64,000 nucleotides of DNA from JAJXWB01 sp046349215 (GTDB lineage Bacteria; Pseudomonadota; Alphaproteobacteria; Rhizobiales; Beijerinckiaceae), in contig JAXMCV010000003.1 of NCBI GenBank assembly GCA_046349215.1, forward strand, positions 1-64,000. The letters run 5' to 3'. The notes under the pieces are model-generated. The model was not told the DNA's origin, did not search any database, and saw only the letters and a program-made list of their open reading frames with translations. Made by a program: the position numbers and the translations under genes. Positions within the stretch are counted from its first letter, which is position 1; every line of letters begins with the position of its first letter. Below, one piece after another: positions 28,190-36,044 of the stretch.

Positions 28190-29488
28190 ATGGATTTCAA
28201 TCTGCCCAAGGACATCACGGACTACATCGCGGAACTCGACGCCTTCGTCGAACGCGAGATCAAGCCGATCGAGAACAGCGACGACAATATCCGCTTCTTC
28301 GATCATCGGCGTGAATGGGCGCGCACGGATTTCGAGAACGGCGGCCTGCCGCGCAAGGAATGGGAGGCCCTGCTGCGCCGCGCCAAGAACGTCGCCGACA
28401 AGGCTGGCCACCTGCGCTTCGCGCTGCCGAAGCAATATGGCGGCAAGGACGGATCGAACCTTGCGATGGCGGCAATCCGCGAGCATTTCGCTTCTCAGGG
28501 CCTCGGCCTGCACAACGACCTGCAGAACGAACATTCGATCGTCGGCAATTTCCCGGTCGTCATCATGCTCGACACCTACGGACGCGAGGACCAGAAGAAG
28601 GCCTTCATTCCCGGCCAGTTCACCGGCGAGACGCGCATCTGCTTCGGCCTGACCGAGGCCGCGCATGGTTCCGACGCGACCCACATGGGCACGCGCGCCA
28701 AGCCCGAGACGCGCGGCGGCAAGGCCGGCTGGCGCATCGACGGCGAGAAGATGTGGATCACCGGCATGCACCACGCCACGCATTGCGCGGTCTTCGCCCG
28801 CACGTCCGGCAAGGACGGCGACGCCAAGGGCATCTCTTGTTTCCTCGTGCCGGTGCCGAGCGAGGGCCTCGTCATCGAGGAATATATGTGGACGTTCAAC
28901 ATGCCGACGGACCACCCGCGCCTGTCGCTGACGAATGTCTGGGTGCCTGAGGACGCGCTGTTCGGCGATCTCGACCATGGTCTCGCGCTGGCGCAATGCT
29001 TCGTGCACGAGAACCGCATCCGGCAGGCGGCGTCCTCGCTCGGCGCCGCCGTCTTCTGCATCGAGGAAAGCATCAAATATGCGCGGCATCGCTCGCCCTT
29101 CGGCAAGCCGCTCGCCTCCAACCAGGCGATCCAGTTCCCGCTCGTCGAACTCGCAACGCAGGCGGAAATGCTGCGCCTGCTGATCCGCAAGACCGCATGG
29201 GAGATGGATCGCACCGAACGCGCCGGCCTCGAGCACAAGCTCTCCGACAAGGTGTCCATGTGCAATTACTGGGCGAACCGGCTGTGCGGCCAGGCGGCCG
29301 ACCGCGCCATACAGGTGCATGGCGGCATCGGCTATTCGCGCCACAAGCCGTTCGAGCACATCTACCGCCACCACCGGCGCTATCGCATCACCGAAGGGTC
29401 GGAAGAAATCCAGATGCGCAAGGTCGCGGGCTATCTGTTCGGCTTCATGGGGCCGCGCAAGAAGATGTTCGCGGAGATGGGATTGTAA
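28190..29488 (+). CDS. acyl-CoA dehydrogenase, LvaC-like position
   Basis: This 432-residue flavoprotein has the acyl-CoA dehydrogenase fold: CFGLTEAAHGSDATHMGTRA (FAD/substrate loop), GEKMWITGMHHATH, RQAASSLGAAVFCIEESIKYA and QVHGGIGYSRH. The C-terminal YRITEGSEEIQMRKVAG carries Glu at the usual catalytic base position. It would form a 2-enoyl-CoA or, in an Lva-type pathway, remove phosphate from a 4-phosphoacyl-CoA. The start at 28190 follows GGGAGAGAAG. A region of about 35 residues upstream in frame overlaps the DUF6285 gene and was not included. Confidence 0.9.
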   Translation: MDFNLPKDITDYIAELDAFVEREIKPIENSDDNIRFFDHRREWARTDFENGGLPRKEWEALLRRAKNVADKAGHLRFALPKQYGGKDGSNLAMAAIREHFASQGLGLHNDLQNEHSIVGNFPVVIMLDTYGREDQKKAFIPGQFTGETRICFGLTEAAHGSDATHMGTRAKPETRGGKAGWRIDGEKMWITGMHHATHCAVFARTSGKDGDAKGISCFLVPVPSEGLVIEEYMWTFNMPTDHPRLSLTNVWVPEDALFGDLDHGLALAQCFVHENRIRQAASSLGAAVFCIEESIKYARHRSPFGKPLASNQAIQFPLVELATQAEMLRLLIRKTAWEMDRTERAGLEHKLSDKVSMCNYWANRLCGQAADRAIQVHGGIGYSRHKPFEHIYRHHRRYRITEGSEEIQMRKVAGYLFGFMGPRKKMFAEMGL

Positions 29489-29494
29489 TACCGG

Positions 29495-29582
29495 CATTGC
29501 GAGCGGAGCGAAGCAATCCATCCACCGGGCCAATCCAAATGCTTGGATGGATTGCTTCGTCGCTCCGCTCCTCGCAATGACG
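29495..29582. repeat. palindromic repeat ATTGCGAG...CTCGCAATGAC, copy A
   Basis: The left arm begins at 29496 (ATTGCGAGCGGAGCGAAGCA) and runs on into ATCCATCCA. The right arm at 29544-29581 is its near inverse and ends CTCCTCGCAATGAC. The arms can form a hairpin of over 25 bp. It fills the gap between the acyl-CoA dehydrogenase and the first tandem hydratase. Related copies are at 31188 and 52698. Confidence 0.85.
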
Positions 29583-29603
29583 GACCAATGAGAGGAAACA
29601 AAA

Positions 29604-30398
29604 ATGGTCGATTTCAATCGCGTCAAGGTGGAGACGGACGACGGCGTCGCCACGCTCACCCTCAATCATCCCGAGGTGATGAACGCCATCTCGCTCGACA
29701 TGCTCGAAGGGCTGATCGAGGCCTTCGACTTCATCGAGGATCGCAGCAACGGCGTGCGCTGCGTCGTCATGACCGGCGCAGGCAAGGGCTTCTGCGCCGG
29801 CGCCAACCTGCAGGGCCGCAACACGTCGACATCGAAGAGCGGCGGCGCGGGCTCGGTGCTTGAAAGCCATTATCATCCGCTGCTGCGTCGCATCCGCCGC
29901 CTGCATTGCCCGATCCTCACCGCGATCAACGGCGCCGCCGCCGGCGCCGGCATGAGCCTGTCGCTGATGGGCGACCTCAAGCTCGCAGCCAAATCCGCCT
30001 ATTTCCTGCAGGCCTTCCGCCGCATCGGCCTCGTGCCGGATGCGGGTTCGACCTACATCCTCCCGCGCCTCGTCGGCACGGCGCGCGCAATGGAATTGTC
30101 GCTGCTCGGCGAGAAGCTGCCGGCCGAGAAGGCGCTGGAATGGGGGCTGATCAACCGCGTGCACGAAGATTCCGACCTGATGACGGAAGCACACAAGATG
30201 GCGAAGGAACTGGCGCACGGGCCGACCGTGTCGCTGGCGCTGATCCGCGGGCTCTACTGGGACAGCCCGGAAAACACGTTCGAGGAACAGCTCGACCTCG
30301 AATTCCGCACGCAACGCGTGGCTGGCGCGACCAAGGATTTCAAGGAAGGCGTGACGGCGTTCCTCGAAAAGCGGCCTGCAAAATTCAAGGGCGAATAA
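29604..30398 (+). CDS. PaaG-like enoyl-CoA hydratase/isomerase, tandem copy 1
   Basis: This 264-residue crotonase-family protein has FCAGANLQGRN, AINGAAAGAGMSLSLMGDLKLA and RIGLVPDAGSTYILPRLVGTARAMEL. The Asp in VPDAGS is where PaaG-type isomerases keep their single acid, and the other hydratase Glu is not at its usual place, so delta-isomerase or epoxide/oxepin-type chemistry is possible. It is followed after 1 nt by a paralogue aligning end to end (shared SLLGEKLPAEKAL and EEQLDLEFRTQR). GAGAGGAAAC precedes the ATG. Confidence 0.87.
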   Translation: MVDFNRVKVETDDGVATLTLNHPEVMNAISLDMLEGLIEAFDFIEDRSNGVRCVVMTGAGKGFCAGANLQGRNTSTSKSGGAGSVLESHYHPLLRRIRRLHCPILTAINGAAAGAGMSLSLMGDLKLAAKSAYFLQAFRRIGLVPDAGSTYILPRLVGTARAMELSLLGEKLPAEKALEWGLINRVHEDSDLMTEAHKMAKELAHGPTVSLALIRGLYWDSPENTFEEQLDLEFRTQRVAGATKDFKEGVTAFLEKRPAKFKGE

Positions 30399-30399
30399 G

Positions 30400-31185
30400 G
30401 TGGAGCTCGCGCGCGTCCGCCTGGAGATCGAGGACGGCGTCGCCGTTCTCACGCTGAACGACCCGGACGTGATGAACGCGGCCGGCGAACCGATGCTCAA
30501 CGATATTCTCGCCGCGATGGATGTCGTCGAGGACCGGGCGAAAGGCGCGCGCTGCCTCGTCATGACCGGCGCGGGCGCCGCCTTCTGCTCCGGCGCCAAT
30601 CTGAAAGACAGGGGCAGCGGCAAGGCCAAGCCCGCCGGCGTGGTTCTGGAAAGCCACTGGCATCCGCTGCTGCGGCGGCTGCGACGTCTGCACTGTCCGA
30701 TCGTCGCCGCCGTCAATGGCGCGGCGGCGGGCGGCGGCATGGCGCTGGCGCTGACCGGCGACATCGTGATCGCCGCGCGCTCCGCCTATTTTCTGCAGGC
30801 TTTCCGGCGCATCGGGCTTGCGCCCGACGTCGGCTCGACCTGGCTCCTGCCGCGCCGGATCGGCGTGGCGCGTTCCATGGAATTGTCGCTGCTCGGCGAG
30901 AAGCTGCCGGCTGAAAAGGCGCTGCAATGGGGCCTGATCAATCGCGTCGTCGACGACGGTCAGGCGCTCGCCGAGGCCATGAAGGTCGCGCGCGAACTGG
31001 CAAGCGGGCCGACGAAGGCGCTCGGCCTCATTCGCGGTCTCTACTGGGATTCGACCGAGAATTCGTTCGAGGAACAGCTAGACCTCGAATTCCGCACGCA
31101 ACGCATCGCTGGTGCGACAAAGGATTTCAGGGAAGGCGTGACGGCCTTTCTGGAAAAGCGACCGGCGAAATTCACGGGGGAATGA
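30400..31185 (+). CDS. PaaG-like enoyl-CoA hydratase/isomerase, tandem copy 2 (GTG start)
   Basis: This 261-residue paralogue of the preceding protein starts with GTG one base after the previous stop (TAAGGTG). Translation is therefore probably by re-initiation; the AAGG is within the preceding stop region. It keeps FCSGANLKDRG, AVNGAAAGGGMALALTGD and IGLAPDVGSTWLLPRR with the same Asp. The N-terminal third has diverged most. The pair could form a mixed trimer/hexamer, as some crotonase pairs do, or act on successive intermediates. Confidence 0.87.
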   Translation: MELARVRLEIEDGVAVLTLNDPDVMNAAGEPMLNDILAAMDVVEDRAKGARCLVMTGAGAAFCSGANLKDRGSGKAKPAGVVLESHWHPLLRRLRRLHCPIVAAVNGAAAGGGMALALTGDIVIAARSAYFLQAFRRIGLAPDVGSTWLLPRRIGVARSMELSLLGEKLPAEKALQWGLINRVVDDGQALAEAMKVARELASGPTKALGLIRGLYWDSTENSFEEQLDLEFRTQRIAGATKDFREGVTAFLEKRPAKFTGE

Positions 31186-31187
31186 TT

Positions 31188-31264
31188 CGTCATTGCGAAC
31201 GAAGCAATCTGGATCCGGACGGCGCCTGCTGGATTGCTTCGTCACTTCGTTCCTCGCAATGACG
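31188..31264. repeat. palindromic repeat CGTCATTGCGA...CTCGCAATGACG, copy B
   Basis: The element begins CGTCATTGCGAACGAAGCAA and ends TTCCTCGCAATGACGG; arms of about 25 bases are nearly inverse and enclose a short loop rich in GGATCCGG. It sits between the second hydratase and the monooxygenase-like gene, in the same kind of intercistronic position as copy A at 29495. Confidence 0.85.
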
Positions 31265-31282
31265 GCGGCAAGGGAGAAAACG

Positions 31283-32275
31283 ATGCTCAAGACACGCTTC
31301 ACCGAAATGTTCGGCGTCCAGCACCCGATCGTGCAGGGTGGGATGCAATGGGTCGGCCGCGCCGAACTCGTCGCCGCGGTCGCCAACGCCGGCGCGCTCG
31401 GCTTCATCACCGCGCTGACGCAGCCGACGCCCGACGATCTCCTCAAGGAGATCAAGCGTTGCCGCGAAATGACGGACAAGCCGTTCGGCGTGAACCTCAC
31501 GATCCTGCCGTCGATCAATCCGCCGCCTTACGCGGAATATCGGCGCGCCATCATCGAGGGCGGCGTCAAGATCGTCGAGACGGCCGGCTACAAGCCGCAG
31601 GAACACGTCGACGATTTCAAGAAGAACGGTGTCAAGGTCATCCACAAATGCACCGCCGTGCGCCATGCGGCGTCCGCGCAGCGCATGGGCGTCGACGCCA
31701 TATCGATCGACGGATTCGAATGCGCCGGCCATCCCGGCGAAGACGACATTCCGGGCCTGATCCTCATTCCTTGCGCCGCCGACAGGATCACGATCCCGAT
31801 GATCGCCTCGGGCGGATTCGGCGACGGACGCGGGCTTGCGGCGGCGCTGGCGCTCGGCGCGGATGGCGTCAACATGGGCACGCGCTTCTGCGCGACGAAG
31901 GAGGCGCCGATCCACGAAGCCTTCAAGCAGCAGATGGTGGCGAACGACGAGCGCCAGACCAACCTGATCTTCCGTACCATGCACAACACCGCGCGCGTCG
32001 CGAAGAATGCGATCAGCGACGAGGTTGTTGCGGCGGAAAAGCGGGGCGCCAAGTTCGAGGACATCAAGCATCTCGTCACCGGCGTGCGCGGACGCGCGGG
32101 CCTCGAGAGCGGCGACACGGACGCGGGCATCTGGTCGGCCGGCATGGTGCAGGGCCTGATCCACGACATTCCGACCGTGAAGGAACTCGTCGACCGCATC
32201 GTCTCGGAAGCCGAAGGCATCATCACGCGGCGGATGGCGAGCATGGTCGTCGCGCACGCCGTCGCTGCGGAGTGA
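31283..32275 (+). CDS. nitronate monooxygenase-like FMN protein
   Basis: This 330-residue TIM-barrel flavoprotein has IVQGGMQWVGRAELVAAVANAGALGF at its N-terminus, DKPFGVNLTI, IDGFECAGHPGEDD and the FMN phosphate site IASGGFGDGRGLAAALALGADGVNMGTRF. Annotated nitronate monooxygenases of this group are often enoyl reductases or CoA-ester oxidoreductases in catabolic operons. IpdC of actinobacterial steroid degradation is one relative at family level. The start at 31283 follows AGGGAG; the repeat at 31188 precedes it. It is likely co-transcribed with the MDR gene 4 nt downstream. Confidence 0.83.
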   Translation: MLKTRFTEMFGVQHPIVQGGMQWVGRAELVAAVANAGALGFITALTQPTPDDLLKEIKRCREMTDKPFGVNLTILPSINPPPYAEYRRAIIEGGVKIVETAGYKPQEHVDDFKKNGVKVIHKCTAVRHAASAQRMGVDAISIDGFECAGHPGEDDIPGLILIPCAADRITIPMIASGGFGDGRGLAAALALGADGVNMGTRFCATKEAPIHEAFKQQMVANDERQTNLIFRTMHNTARVAKNAISDEVVAAEKRGAKFEDIKHLVTGVRGRAGLESGDTDAGIWSAGMVQGLIHDIPTVKELVDRIVSEAEGIITRRMASMVVAHAVAAE

Positions 32276-32279
32276 GCCG

Positions 32280-33287
32280 ATGCGCGCGTGGGAAGTGCAG
32301 GGCGAATGGGGGCTCGATCATCTCGCGATGGTCGAGCGCGAGAAGCCGGTCGCCGCGGCAGGACAAGTCGTCGTGCGGATGCGCGCCGCGGCGATCAACT
32401 ACCGCGATCTGCTGACCGTACAAGGCATGGGCGGCACGCGCCGCCTGCCGCTCGTTCCCTTTTCCGACGGCGCCGGCGAAGTGATCGCTGTCGGCGAAGG
32501 CGTGACCCGGGCAAGGATCGGCGACAAGGTCTGCCCGATGTTCTTCCAGAGCTGGAAGGACGGGCCGCCGGACGCCGCCAAGCGCGCGCGCCCGCTCGGC
32601 GGGCCGCTGCCCGGCGTGCTGCAGGACGAGATGGCGCTTGACGCCGATTATGTTTCCGCGATCCCCCGCGGCTGGTCCTTCGAGGAAGCAGCCACCCTGC
32701 CCTGCGCCGGCCTCACCGCGTGGCGTGCGCTGATGGTCGAAGGCGAGTTGCAGGCGGGCCATACCGTGCTCGTGCAGGGCACCGGCGGCGTCTCGATCTT
32801 CGCGTTGCAATTCGCCAAGATGCAGGGCGCACGCGTCATCGTCACGTCATCATCCGACGAAAAGCTGGCGCGCGCCAAGACGCTCGGCGCGGACGAGACG
32901 ATCAATTACAAGTCCAATCCCGAATGGGCTAAGGCGGCGCTGGACCTGACCGGCGGCGCCGGCGTCGATCACGTCGTGGAAGTGGGCGGCGCCGGTACGC
33001 TCAACCAGTCGCTCGAGGCGGCGAAGGTCGGCGGCCGAATTCTCGTCATCGGCGTGCTGTCCGGCTTCTCGCAGCAGATCGCCATGCCGACCCTGTTCGG
33101 CAAGAACCTGCGCATGATCGGGCTGTCGGTCGGTTCACGCGAAATGTTCGAGCAGATGGTCGCCGCGATCGACAAGGCCGGCATGAAGCCGGTGGTCGAT
33201 CGTACTTTCCCGTTCGATCAGGTTCCGCAAGCGCTCGCGCTGATGAAAGGCGCGTCGCATTTCGGAAAGATCTGCATCGCCTACTGA
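32280..33287 (+). CDS. zinc-free MDR oxidoreductase (quinone oxidoreductase-like)
   Basis: This 335-residue medium-chain dehydrogenase/reductase has the substrate-domain segment AAAINYRDLLTVQG, with Tyr-Arg-Asp instead of zinc ligands. The NADP-binding fold shows VLVQGTGGVSIFALQFAKMQGA, then IVTSSSDEKLARAKTLGADETINY. Catalytic and structural zinc cysteines are absent, so an alkenal/enoyl or quinone reductase is more likely than an alcohol dehydrogenase. It is the last gene of the rightward arm, and its last 7 bases overlap the convergent MATE gene. Confidence 0.85.
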   Translation: MRAWEVQGEWGLDHLAMVEREKPVAAAGQVVVRMRAAAINYRDLLTVQGMGGTRRLPLVPFSDGAGEVIAVGEGVTRARIGDKVCPMFFQSWKDGPPDAAKRARPLGGPLPGVLQDEMALDADYVSAIPRGWSFEEAATLPCAGLTAWRALMVEGELQAGHTVLVQGTGGVSIFALQFAKMQGARVIVTSSSDEKLARAKTLGADETINYKSNPEWAKAALDLTGGAGVDHVVEVGGAGTLNQSLEAAKVGGRILVIGVLSGFSQQIAMPTLFGKNLRMIGLSVGSREMFEQMVAAIDKAGMKPVVDRTFPFDQVPQALALMKGASHFGKICIAY

Positions 33288-34633
33288 GGCTTTTTTCCCC
33301 AGGGCGTGATCCAGATGAAGCCTGCGGTCGAAAGGCCGTAGGCGACCATCGACAAGGCGACGACCACGAACATCGTCCATTGCGGCGCGTCCCACGAGGC
33401 GAGCCACAATCCGCCGACGATAACGACCACAAGGCGCACGGTGCCGGCGAGCACCGGACCGAGCACCTTTCCCGCGCCCTGCGAAGCGAAGTAGAGGCAA
33501 AGGCCAAGGCCGTAGAAGAAATAGGCCAGCCCCGACCAGACCAGATAGACGCGCGCCGATTCCAGGACCGCCGGATCGCTGGTGAACATGCGCGACCACA
33601 ACGACGGGAAGGCTGCGAAGAAGAGGCCGACGAAGCCGAGCATGACAGCGGCCGCAAGCCCGCCCGTCCATGCGACCTTGCGGGCGCGCGCGACATCGCC
33701 GGCGCCGATCGCCATGCCGACCATCGGCACGCAGGCGACGCCAACGGCGAAGGCGATCGGAATCAGCAGAAATTCGAGACGCGAACCGATGCCGTAGCCG
33801 GCGAGCGCCGCCGTGCCGAAATGCGCGACGAGACGCGTGAGAATGAGAACCGTGCCGACGGATTGCAGCGGCGAGATGCAGGCCAGTCCGCCGACGCGCA
33901 GGATGTCGCGGAACAGGGCGCCATCCGGACGAAAGCCCTTGAGGCCGAGCCTGACGCGCGCATGACGCGAATTCAGGAACCAGAGCAGGAATGCGGTCGC
34001 GCTGGTGAAGCTCGCGACCTGGCCAAGCGCGACGCCGGACATGCCGAGGCGCGGGAAGGGTCCAAGCCCTAGCCCGAACAGGCCGCCGATGACGATCTGA
34101 GCGCCGGCGGCTAGAAAAATGGTGATCGAGGGAATGCGCATGTTGCCCGTGCCACGCACGACCGAGGCAAGCGTGTTCGTCAGCCAGACGCCGACAATGG
34201 CGAGCGAGTAGACATGCGCATAGGCGAGCCCTTCGGCCAGCGCCGCGTCGCGGCCGCCCAGCAGCGTGAACAATTGTCGGCCGAGAAAGAAGATCAGCAG
34301 CGACATGACAAGGCCGCCCGACAGGCCGATGATGATGGCGTGCACGGACAGCGAGCGGGCGCGCGCCTCGTCGCCGGCGCCCAGCGCGCGGGCGATGGAA
34401 GACGAGACGCCGCCGCCCATCGCGCCGCCGGACAGCATCTGTTGCAGCATGACGATCGGAAAGACGAGCGCGAGCCCTGCCAGCGCCGGCGTGCCGAGCA
34501 GGCCGACGTAGGAGGTTTCCGCGATGGCGACGACAGACGTCGCTACCATGGCGATCATGTTGGGATAGGCGAGGCGCATCAGCGTCGGCAGAATCGGTCC
34601 GACGAGCAGCGGGTTGGGCGCTGGGGCGTGCAT
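33281..34633 (-). CDS. MATE-family multidrug efflux transporter
   Basis: This 450-residue inner-membrane protein has about twelve hydrophobic segments in two repeats. The MATE signature patterns are seen at LMRLAYPNMIAMVATSVVAIAETSYVG and, in the second half, FGTAALAGYGIGSRLEFLLIPIAFAVGVACVPMVG. It exports cationic or amphiphilic compounds with Na+ or H+ entry. It lies 12 nt downstream of a MarR regulator on the same strand, so the drug or metabolite sensed by MarR probably controls it. Its 3' end overlaps the MDR gene by 7 nt. Confidence 0.93.
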   Translation of the reverse strand: MHAPAPNPLLVGPILPTLMRLAYPNMIAMVATSVVAIAETSYVGLLGTPALAGLALVFPIVMLQQMLSGGAMGGGVSSSIARALGAGDEARARSLSVHAIIIGLSGGLVMSLLIFFLGRQLFTLLGGRDAALAEGLAYAHVYSLAIVGVWLTNTLASVVRGTGNMRIPSITIFLAAGAQIVIGGLFGLGLGPFPRLGMSGVALGQVASFTSATAFLLWFLNSRHARVRLGLKGFRPDGALFRDILRVGGLACISPLQSVGTVLILTRLVAHFGTAALAGYGIGSRLEFLLIPIAFAVGVACVPMVGMAIGAGDVARARKVAWTGGLAAAVMLGFVGLFFAAFPSLWSRMFTSDPAVLESARVYLVWSGLAYFFYGLGLCLYFASQGAGKVLGPVLAGTVRLVVVIVGGLWLASWDAPQWTMFVVVALSMVAYGLSTAGFIWITPWGKKPQ

Positions 34634-34645
34634 CCTGGCCTTCCT

Positions 34646-35089
34646 TCAGATCGCTAGCTTGTGGATGGCGTCGTCGAGCGCGTCGTTCAGCGCCCGCATC
34701 TGCGCGGCGCCGCCGAGCGCCTGCTCCACCTGTTTCTGCGCGCCGCGCCAGCCGGCCGCGGCGCGCTGGACGAGCGCACGTCCGGCGGCCGTGAGCTTCA
34801 GCTTGCGGACCCGGCCGTCGTCCCGGTCGGCCTCGGCCATGATGAGGCCGCGCCGTTCGAGCGGCCGCAGGTTTCGGGACAACGTGGTGGCGTCCATGAT
34901 CATCCTGTCGGCCAGTTCGCCGACGGACGCGCCGGAAACCTCGCGCAATTGCGCAAGCAGGCCGAATTGGGCGATCGTCAGGTCGAACGGCGCGAGATGC
35001 CGGTCGTAGATCTGCGTTACGCGGCGGCTCGCCTTGCGGACACGGGCGGCCGTGCAGACGTTGGGCGCGGGCGGAGCGGTTCTGGTCAT
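34646..35089 (-). CDS. MarR-family transcriptional regulator
   Basis: This 147-residue winged-helix protein has DLTIAQFGLLAQLREVSGASVGELADRMIMDATTLSRNLRPLERRGLI followed by the wing MAEADRDDGRVRKLKLTAAG, the diagnostic DxRxxxxxLT pattern. It is the first gene of a two-gene unit with the MATE pump and probably represses it until a ligand binds. An 18-bp perfect palindrome lies 11 nt upstream of its start. It is divergent from aroE. Confidence 0.93.
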   Translation of the reverse strand: MTRTAPPAPNVCTAARVRKASRRVTQIYDRHLAPFDLTIAQFGLLAQLREVSGASVGELADRMIMDATTLSRNLRPLERRGLIMAEADRDDGRVRKLKLTAAGRALVQRAAAGWRGAQKQVEQALGGAAQMRALNDALDDAIHKLAI

Positions 35090-35099
35090 GAGGGCAGAT

Positions 35100-35117
35100 T
35101 AGCTGCATATGCAGCTA
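35100..35117. promoter_or_regulatory. MarR operator candidate, perfect 18-bp palindrome
   Basis: TAGCTGCATATGCAGCTA is perfectly self-complementary. It lies 11 nt upstream of the marR-like start codon and 79 nt upstream of aroE, in the divergent spacer. Its length and position over the likely promoter suit autorepression of the marR-mate unit. aroE might be affected as well. Confidence 0.7.
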
Positions 35118-35195
35118 TCGACCATTGCGTGGCGCGCATGTGGCCGTCCCGCGCCGCGCTGGCCAATGGGCGATGCGTCGGCTATGTGAGGCGCC

Positions 35196-36032
35196 ATGCC
35201 GTACACGAAATTCCACATGGCCGGCGTCATGGGCTGGCCCGTCATGCATTCGCGGTCGCCGCGCCTGCACAACCACTGGCTCCGCGCCTATGGCCTGAAA
35301 GGCGTCTACGTGCCGCTGGCGATCGAGCCCGGCCGCGTCGAGGCGGCGTTGCGCGCGCTGCCGGAGCTGAATTTCGCGGGCTGCAACGTCACCATTCCGC
35401 ACAAGGAAGAGGTGCTGCGGCTCGCCGATCGCGCCGACGATGCTGCGCGCACGATCGGGGCGGCGAATTGCATCGTCGTGCAACCCGATCGCTCGCTGTC
35501 GGCCTTCAACCACGATCACATCGGCTTCATTGCGGCCCTGCGGGCGGGCGCGCCGCACTGGCGGGGCCCGGACGGACCCGCCGTCATCCTCGGCGCCGGC
35601 GGCGGCGCACGCGCCATCGTGTATGCGCTGCTCGAAGCGGGTGTTCCGCAAGTCCGCGTCGTCAATCGCACGCTGGAGCGCGCCGAGACGCTGACGGAGG
35701 ATTTCGGCGCCAAGGTCTCGGCCCATCCCTGGGACAGGCGCGAGGATGTCCTCGCCGGTGCCAATCTGCTCGTGAATACGACGAGCAACGGCATGACCGG
35801 CCAGCCGCCGCTCGAGATCAGGCTCGACGCGTTGCCGCCGAAGGCGACCGTCAACGACATCGTCTACGCGCCGCTCGAGACGCCCCTGCTGGCGGCGGCG
35901 CGGGCGCGCCGCAATGCCTGCGTCGACGGCCTCGGCATGCTGATCGAACAGGCGCGGCCCGGCTTTCGCGCATGGTTCGGAATCATGCCGGATGTCACGC
36001 CCGACGTGCGGGCGATGATGGAAGCGCCCTGA
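35196..36032 (+). CDS. aroE: shikimate dehydrogenase
   Basis: This 278-residue enzyme reduces 3-dehydroshikimate to shikimate with NADPH in aromatic amino acid synthesis. Shikimate-binding residues are visible in GWPVMHSRSPRLHN and GCNVTIPHKEE (catalytic Lys). The nucleotide site is AVILGAGGGARAIVYAL with the NADP-type VNRTLERAE. The end shows NDIVYAPLETPLLAAAR and DGLGMLIEQA. It is a normal full-length AroE in an atypical place, next to marR rather than coaE/dnaQ as in many alphaproteobacteria. Confidence 0.96.
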   Translation: MPYTKFHMAGVMGWPVMHSRSPRLHNHWLRAYGLKGVYVPLAIEPGRVEAALRALPELNFAGCNVTIPHKEEVLRLADRADDAARTIGAANCIVVQPDRSLSAFNHDHIGFIAALRAGAPHWRGPDGPAVILGAGGGARAIVYALLEAGVPQVRVVNRTLERAETLTEDFGAKVSAHPWDRREDVLAGANLLVNTTSNGMTGQPPLEIRLDALPPKATVNDIVYAPLETPLLAAARARRNACVDGLGMLIEQARPGFRAWFGIMPDVTPDVRAMMEAP

Positions 36033-36044
36033 CTACGGGATGAT

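Noticed and set aside
21772..31185. DSF synthase RpfF among the crotonase-family genes
   Set aside because: All four enoyl-CoA hydratase-like proteins lie in catabolic operons away from the RpfC-like kinase, and I could not see the RpfF-specific pair of Glu residues.
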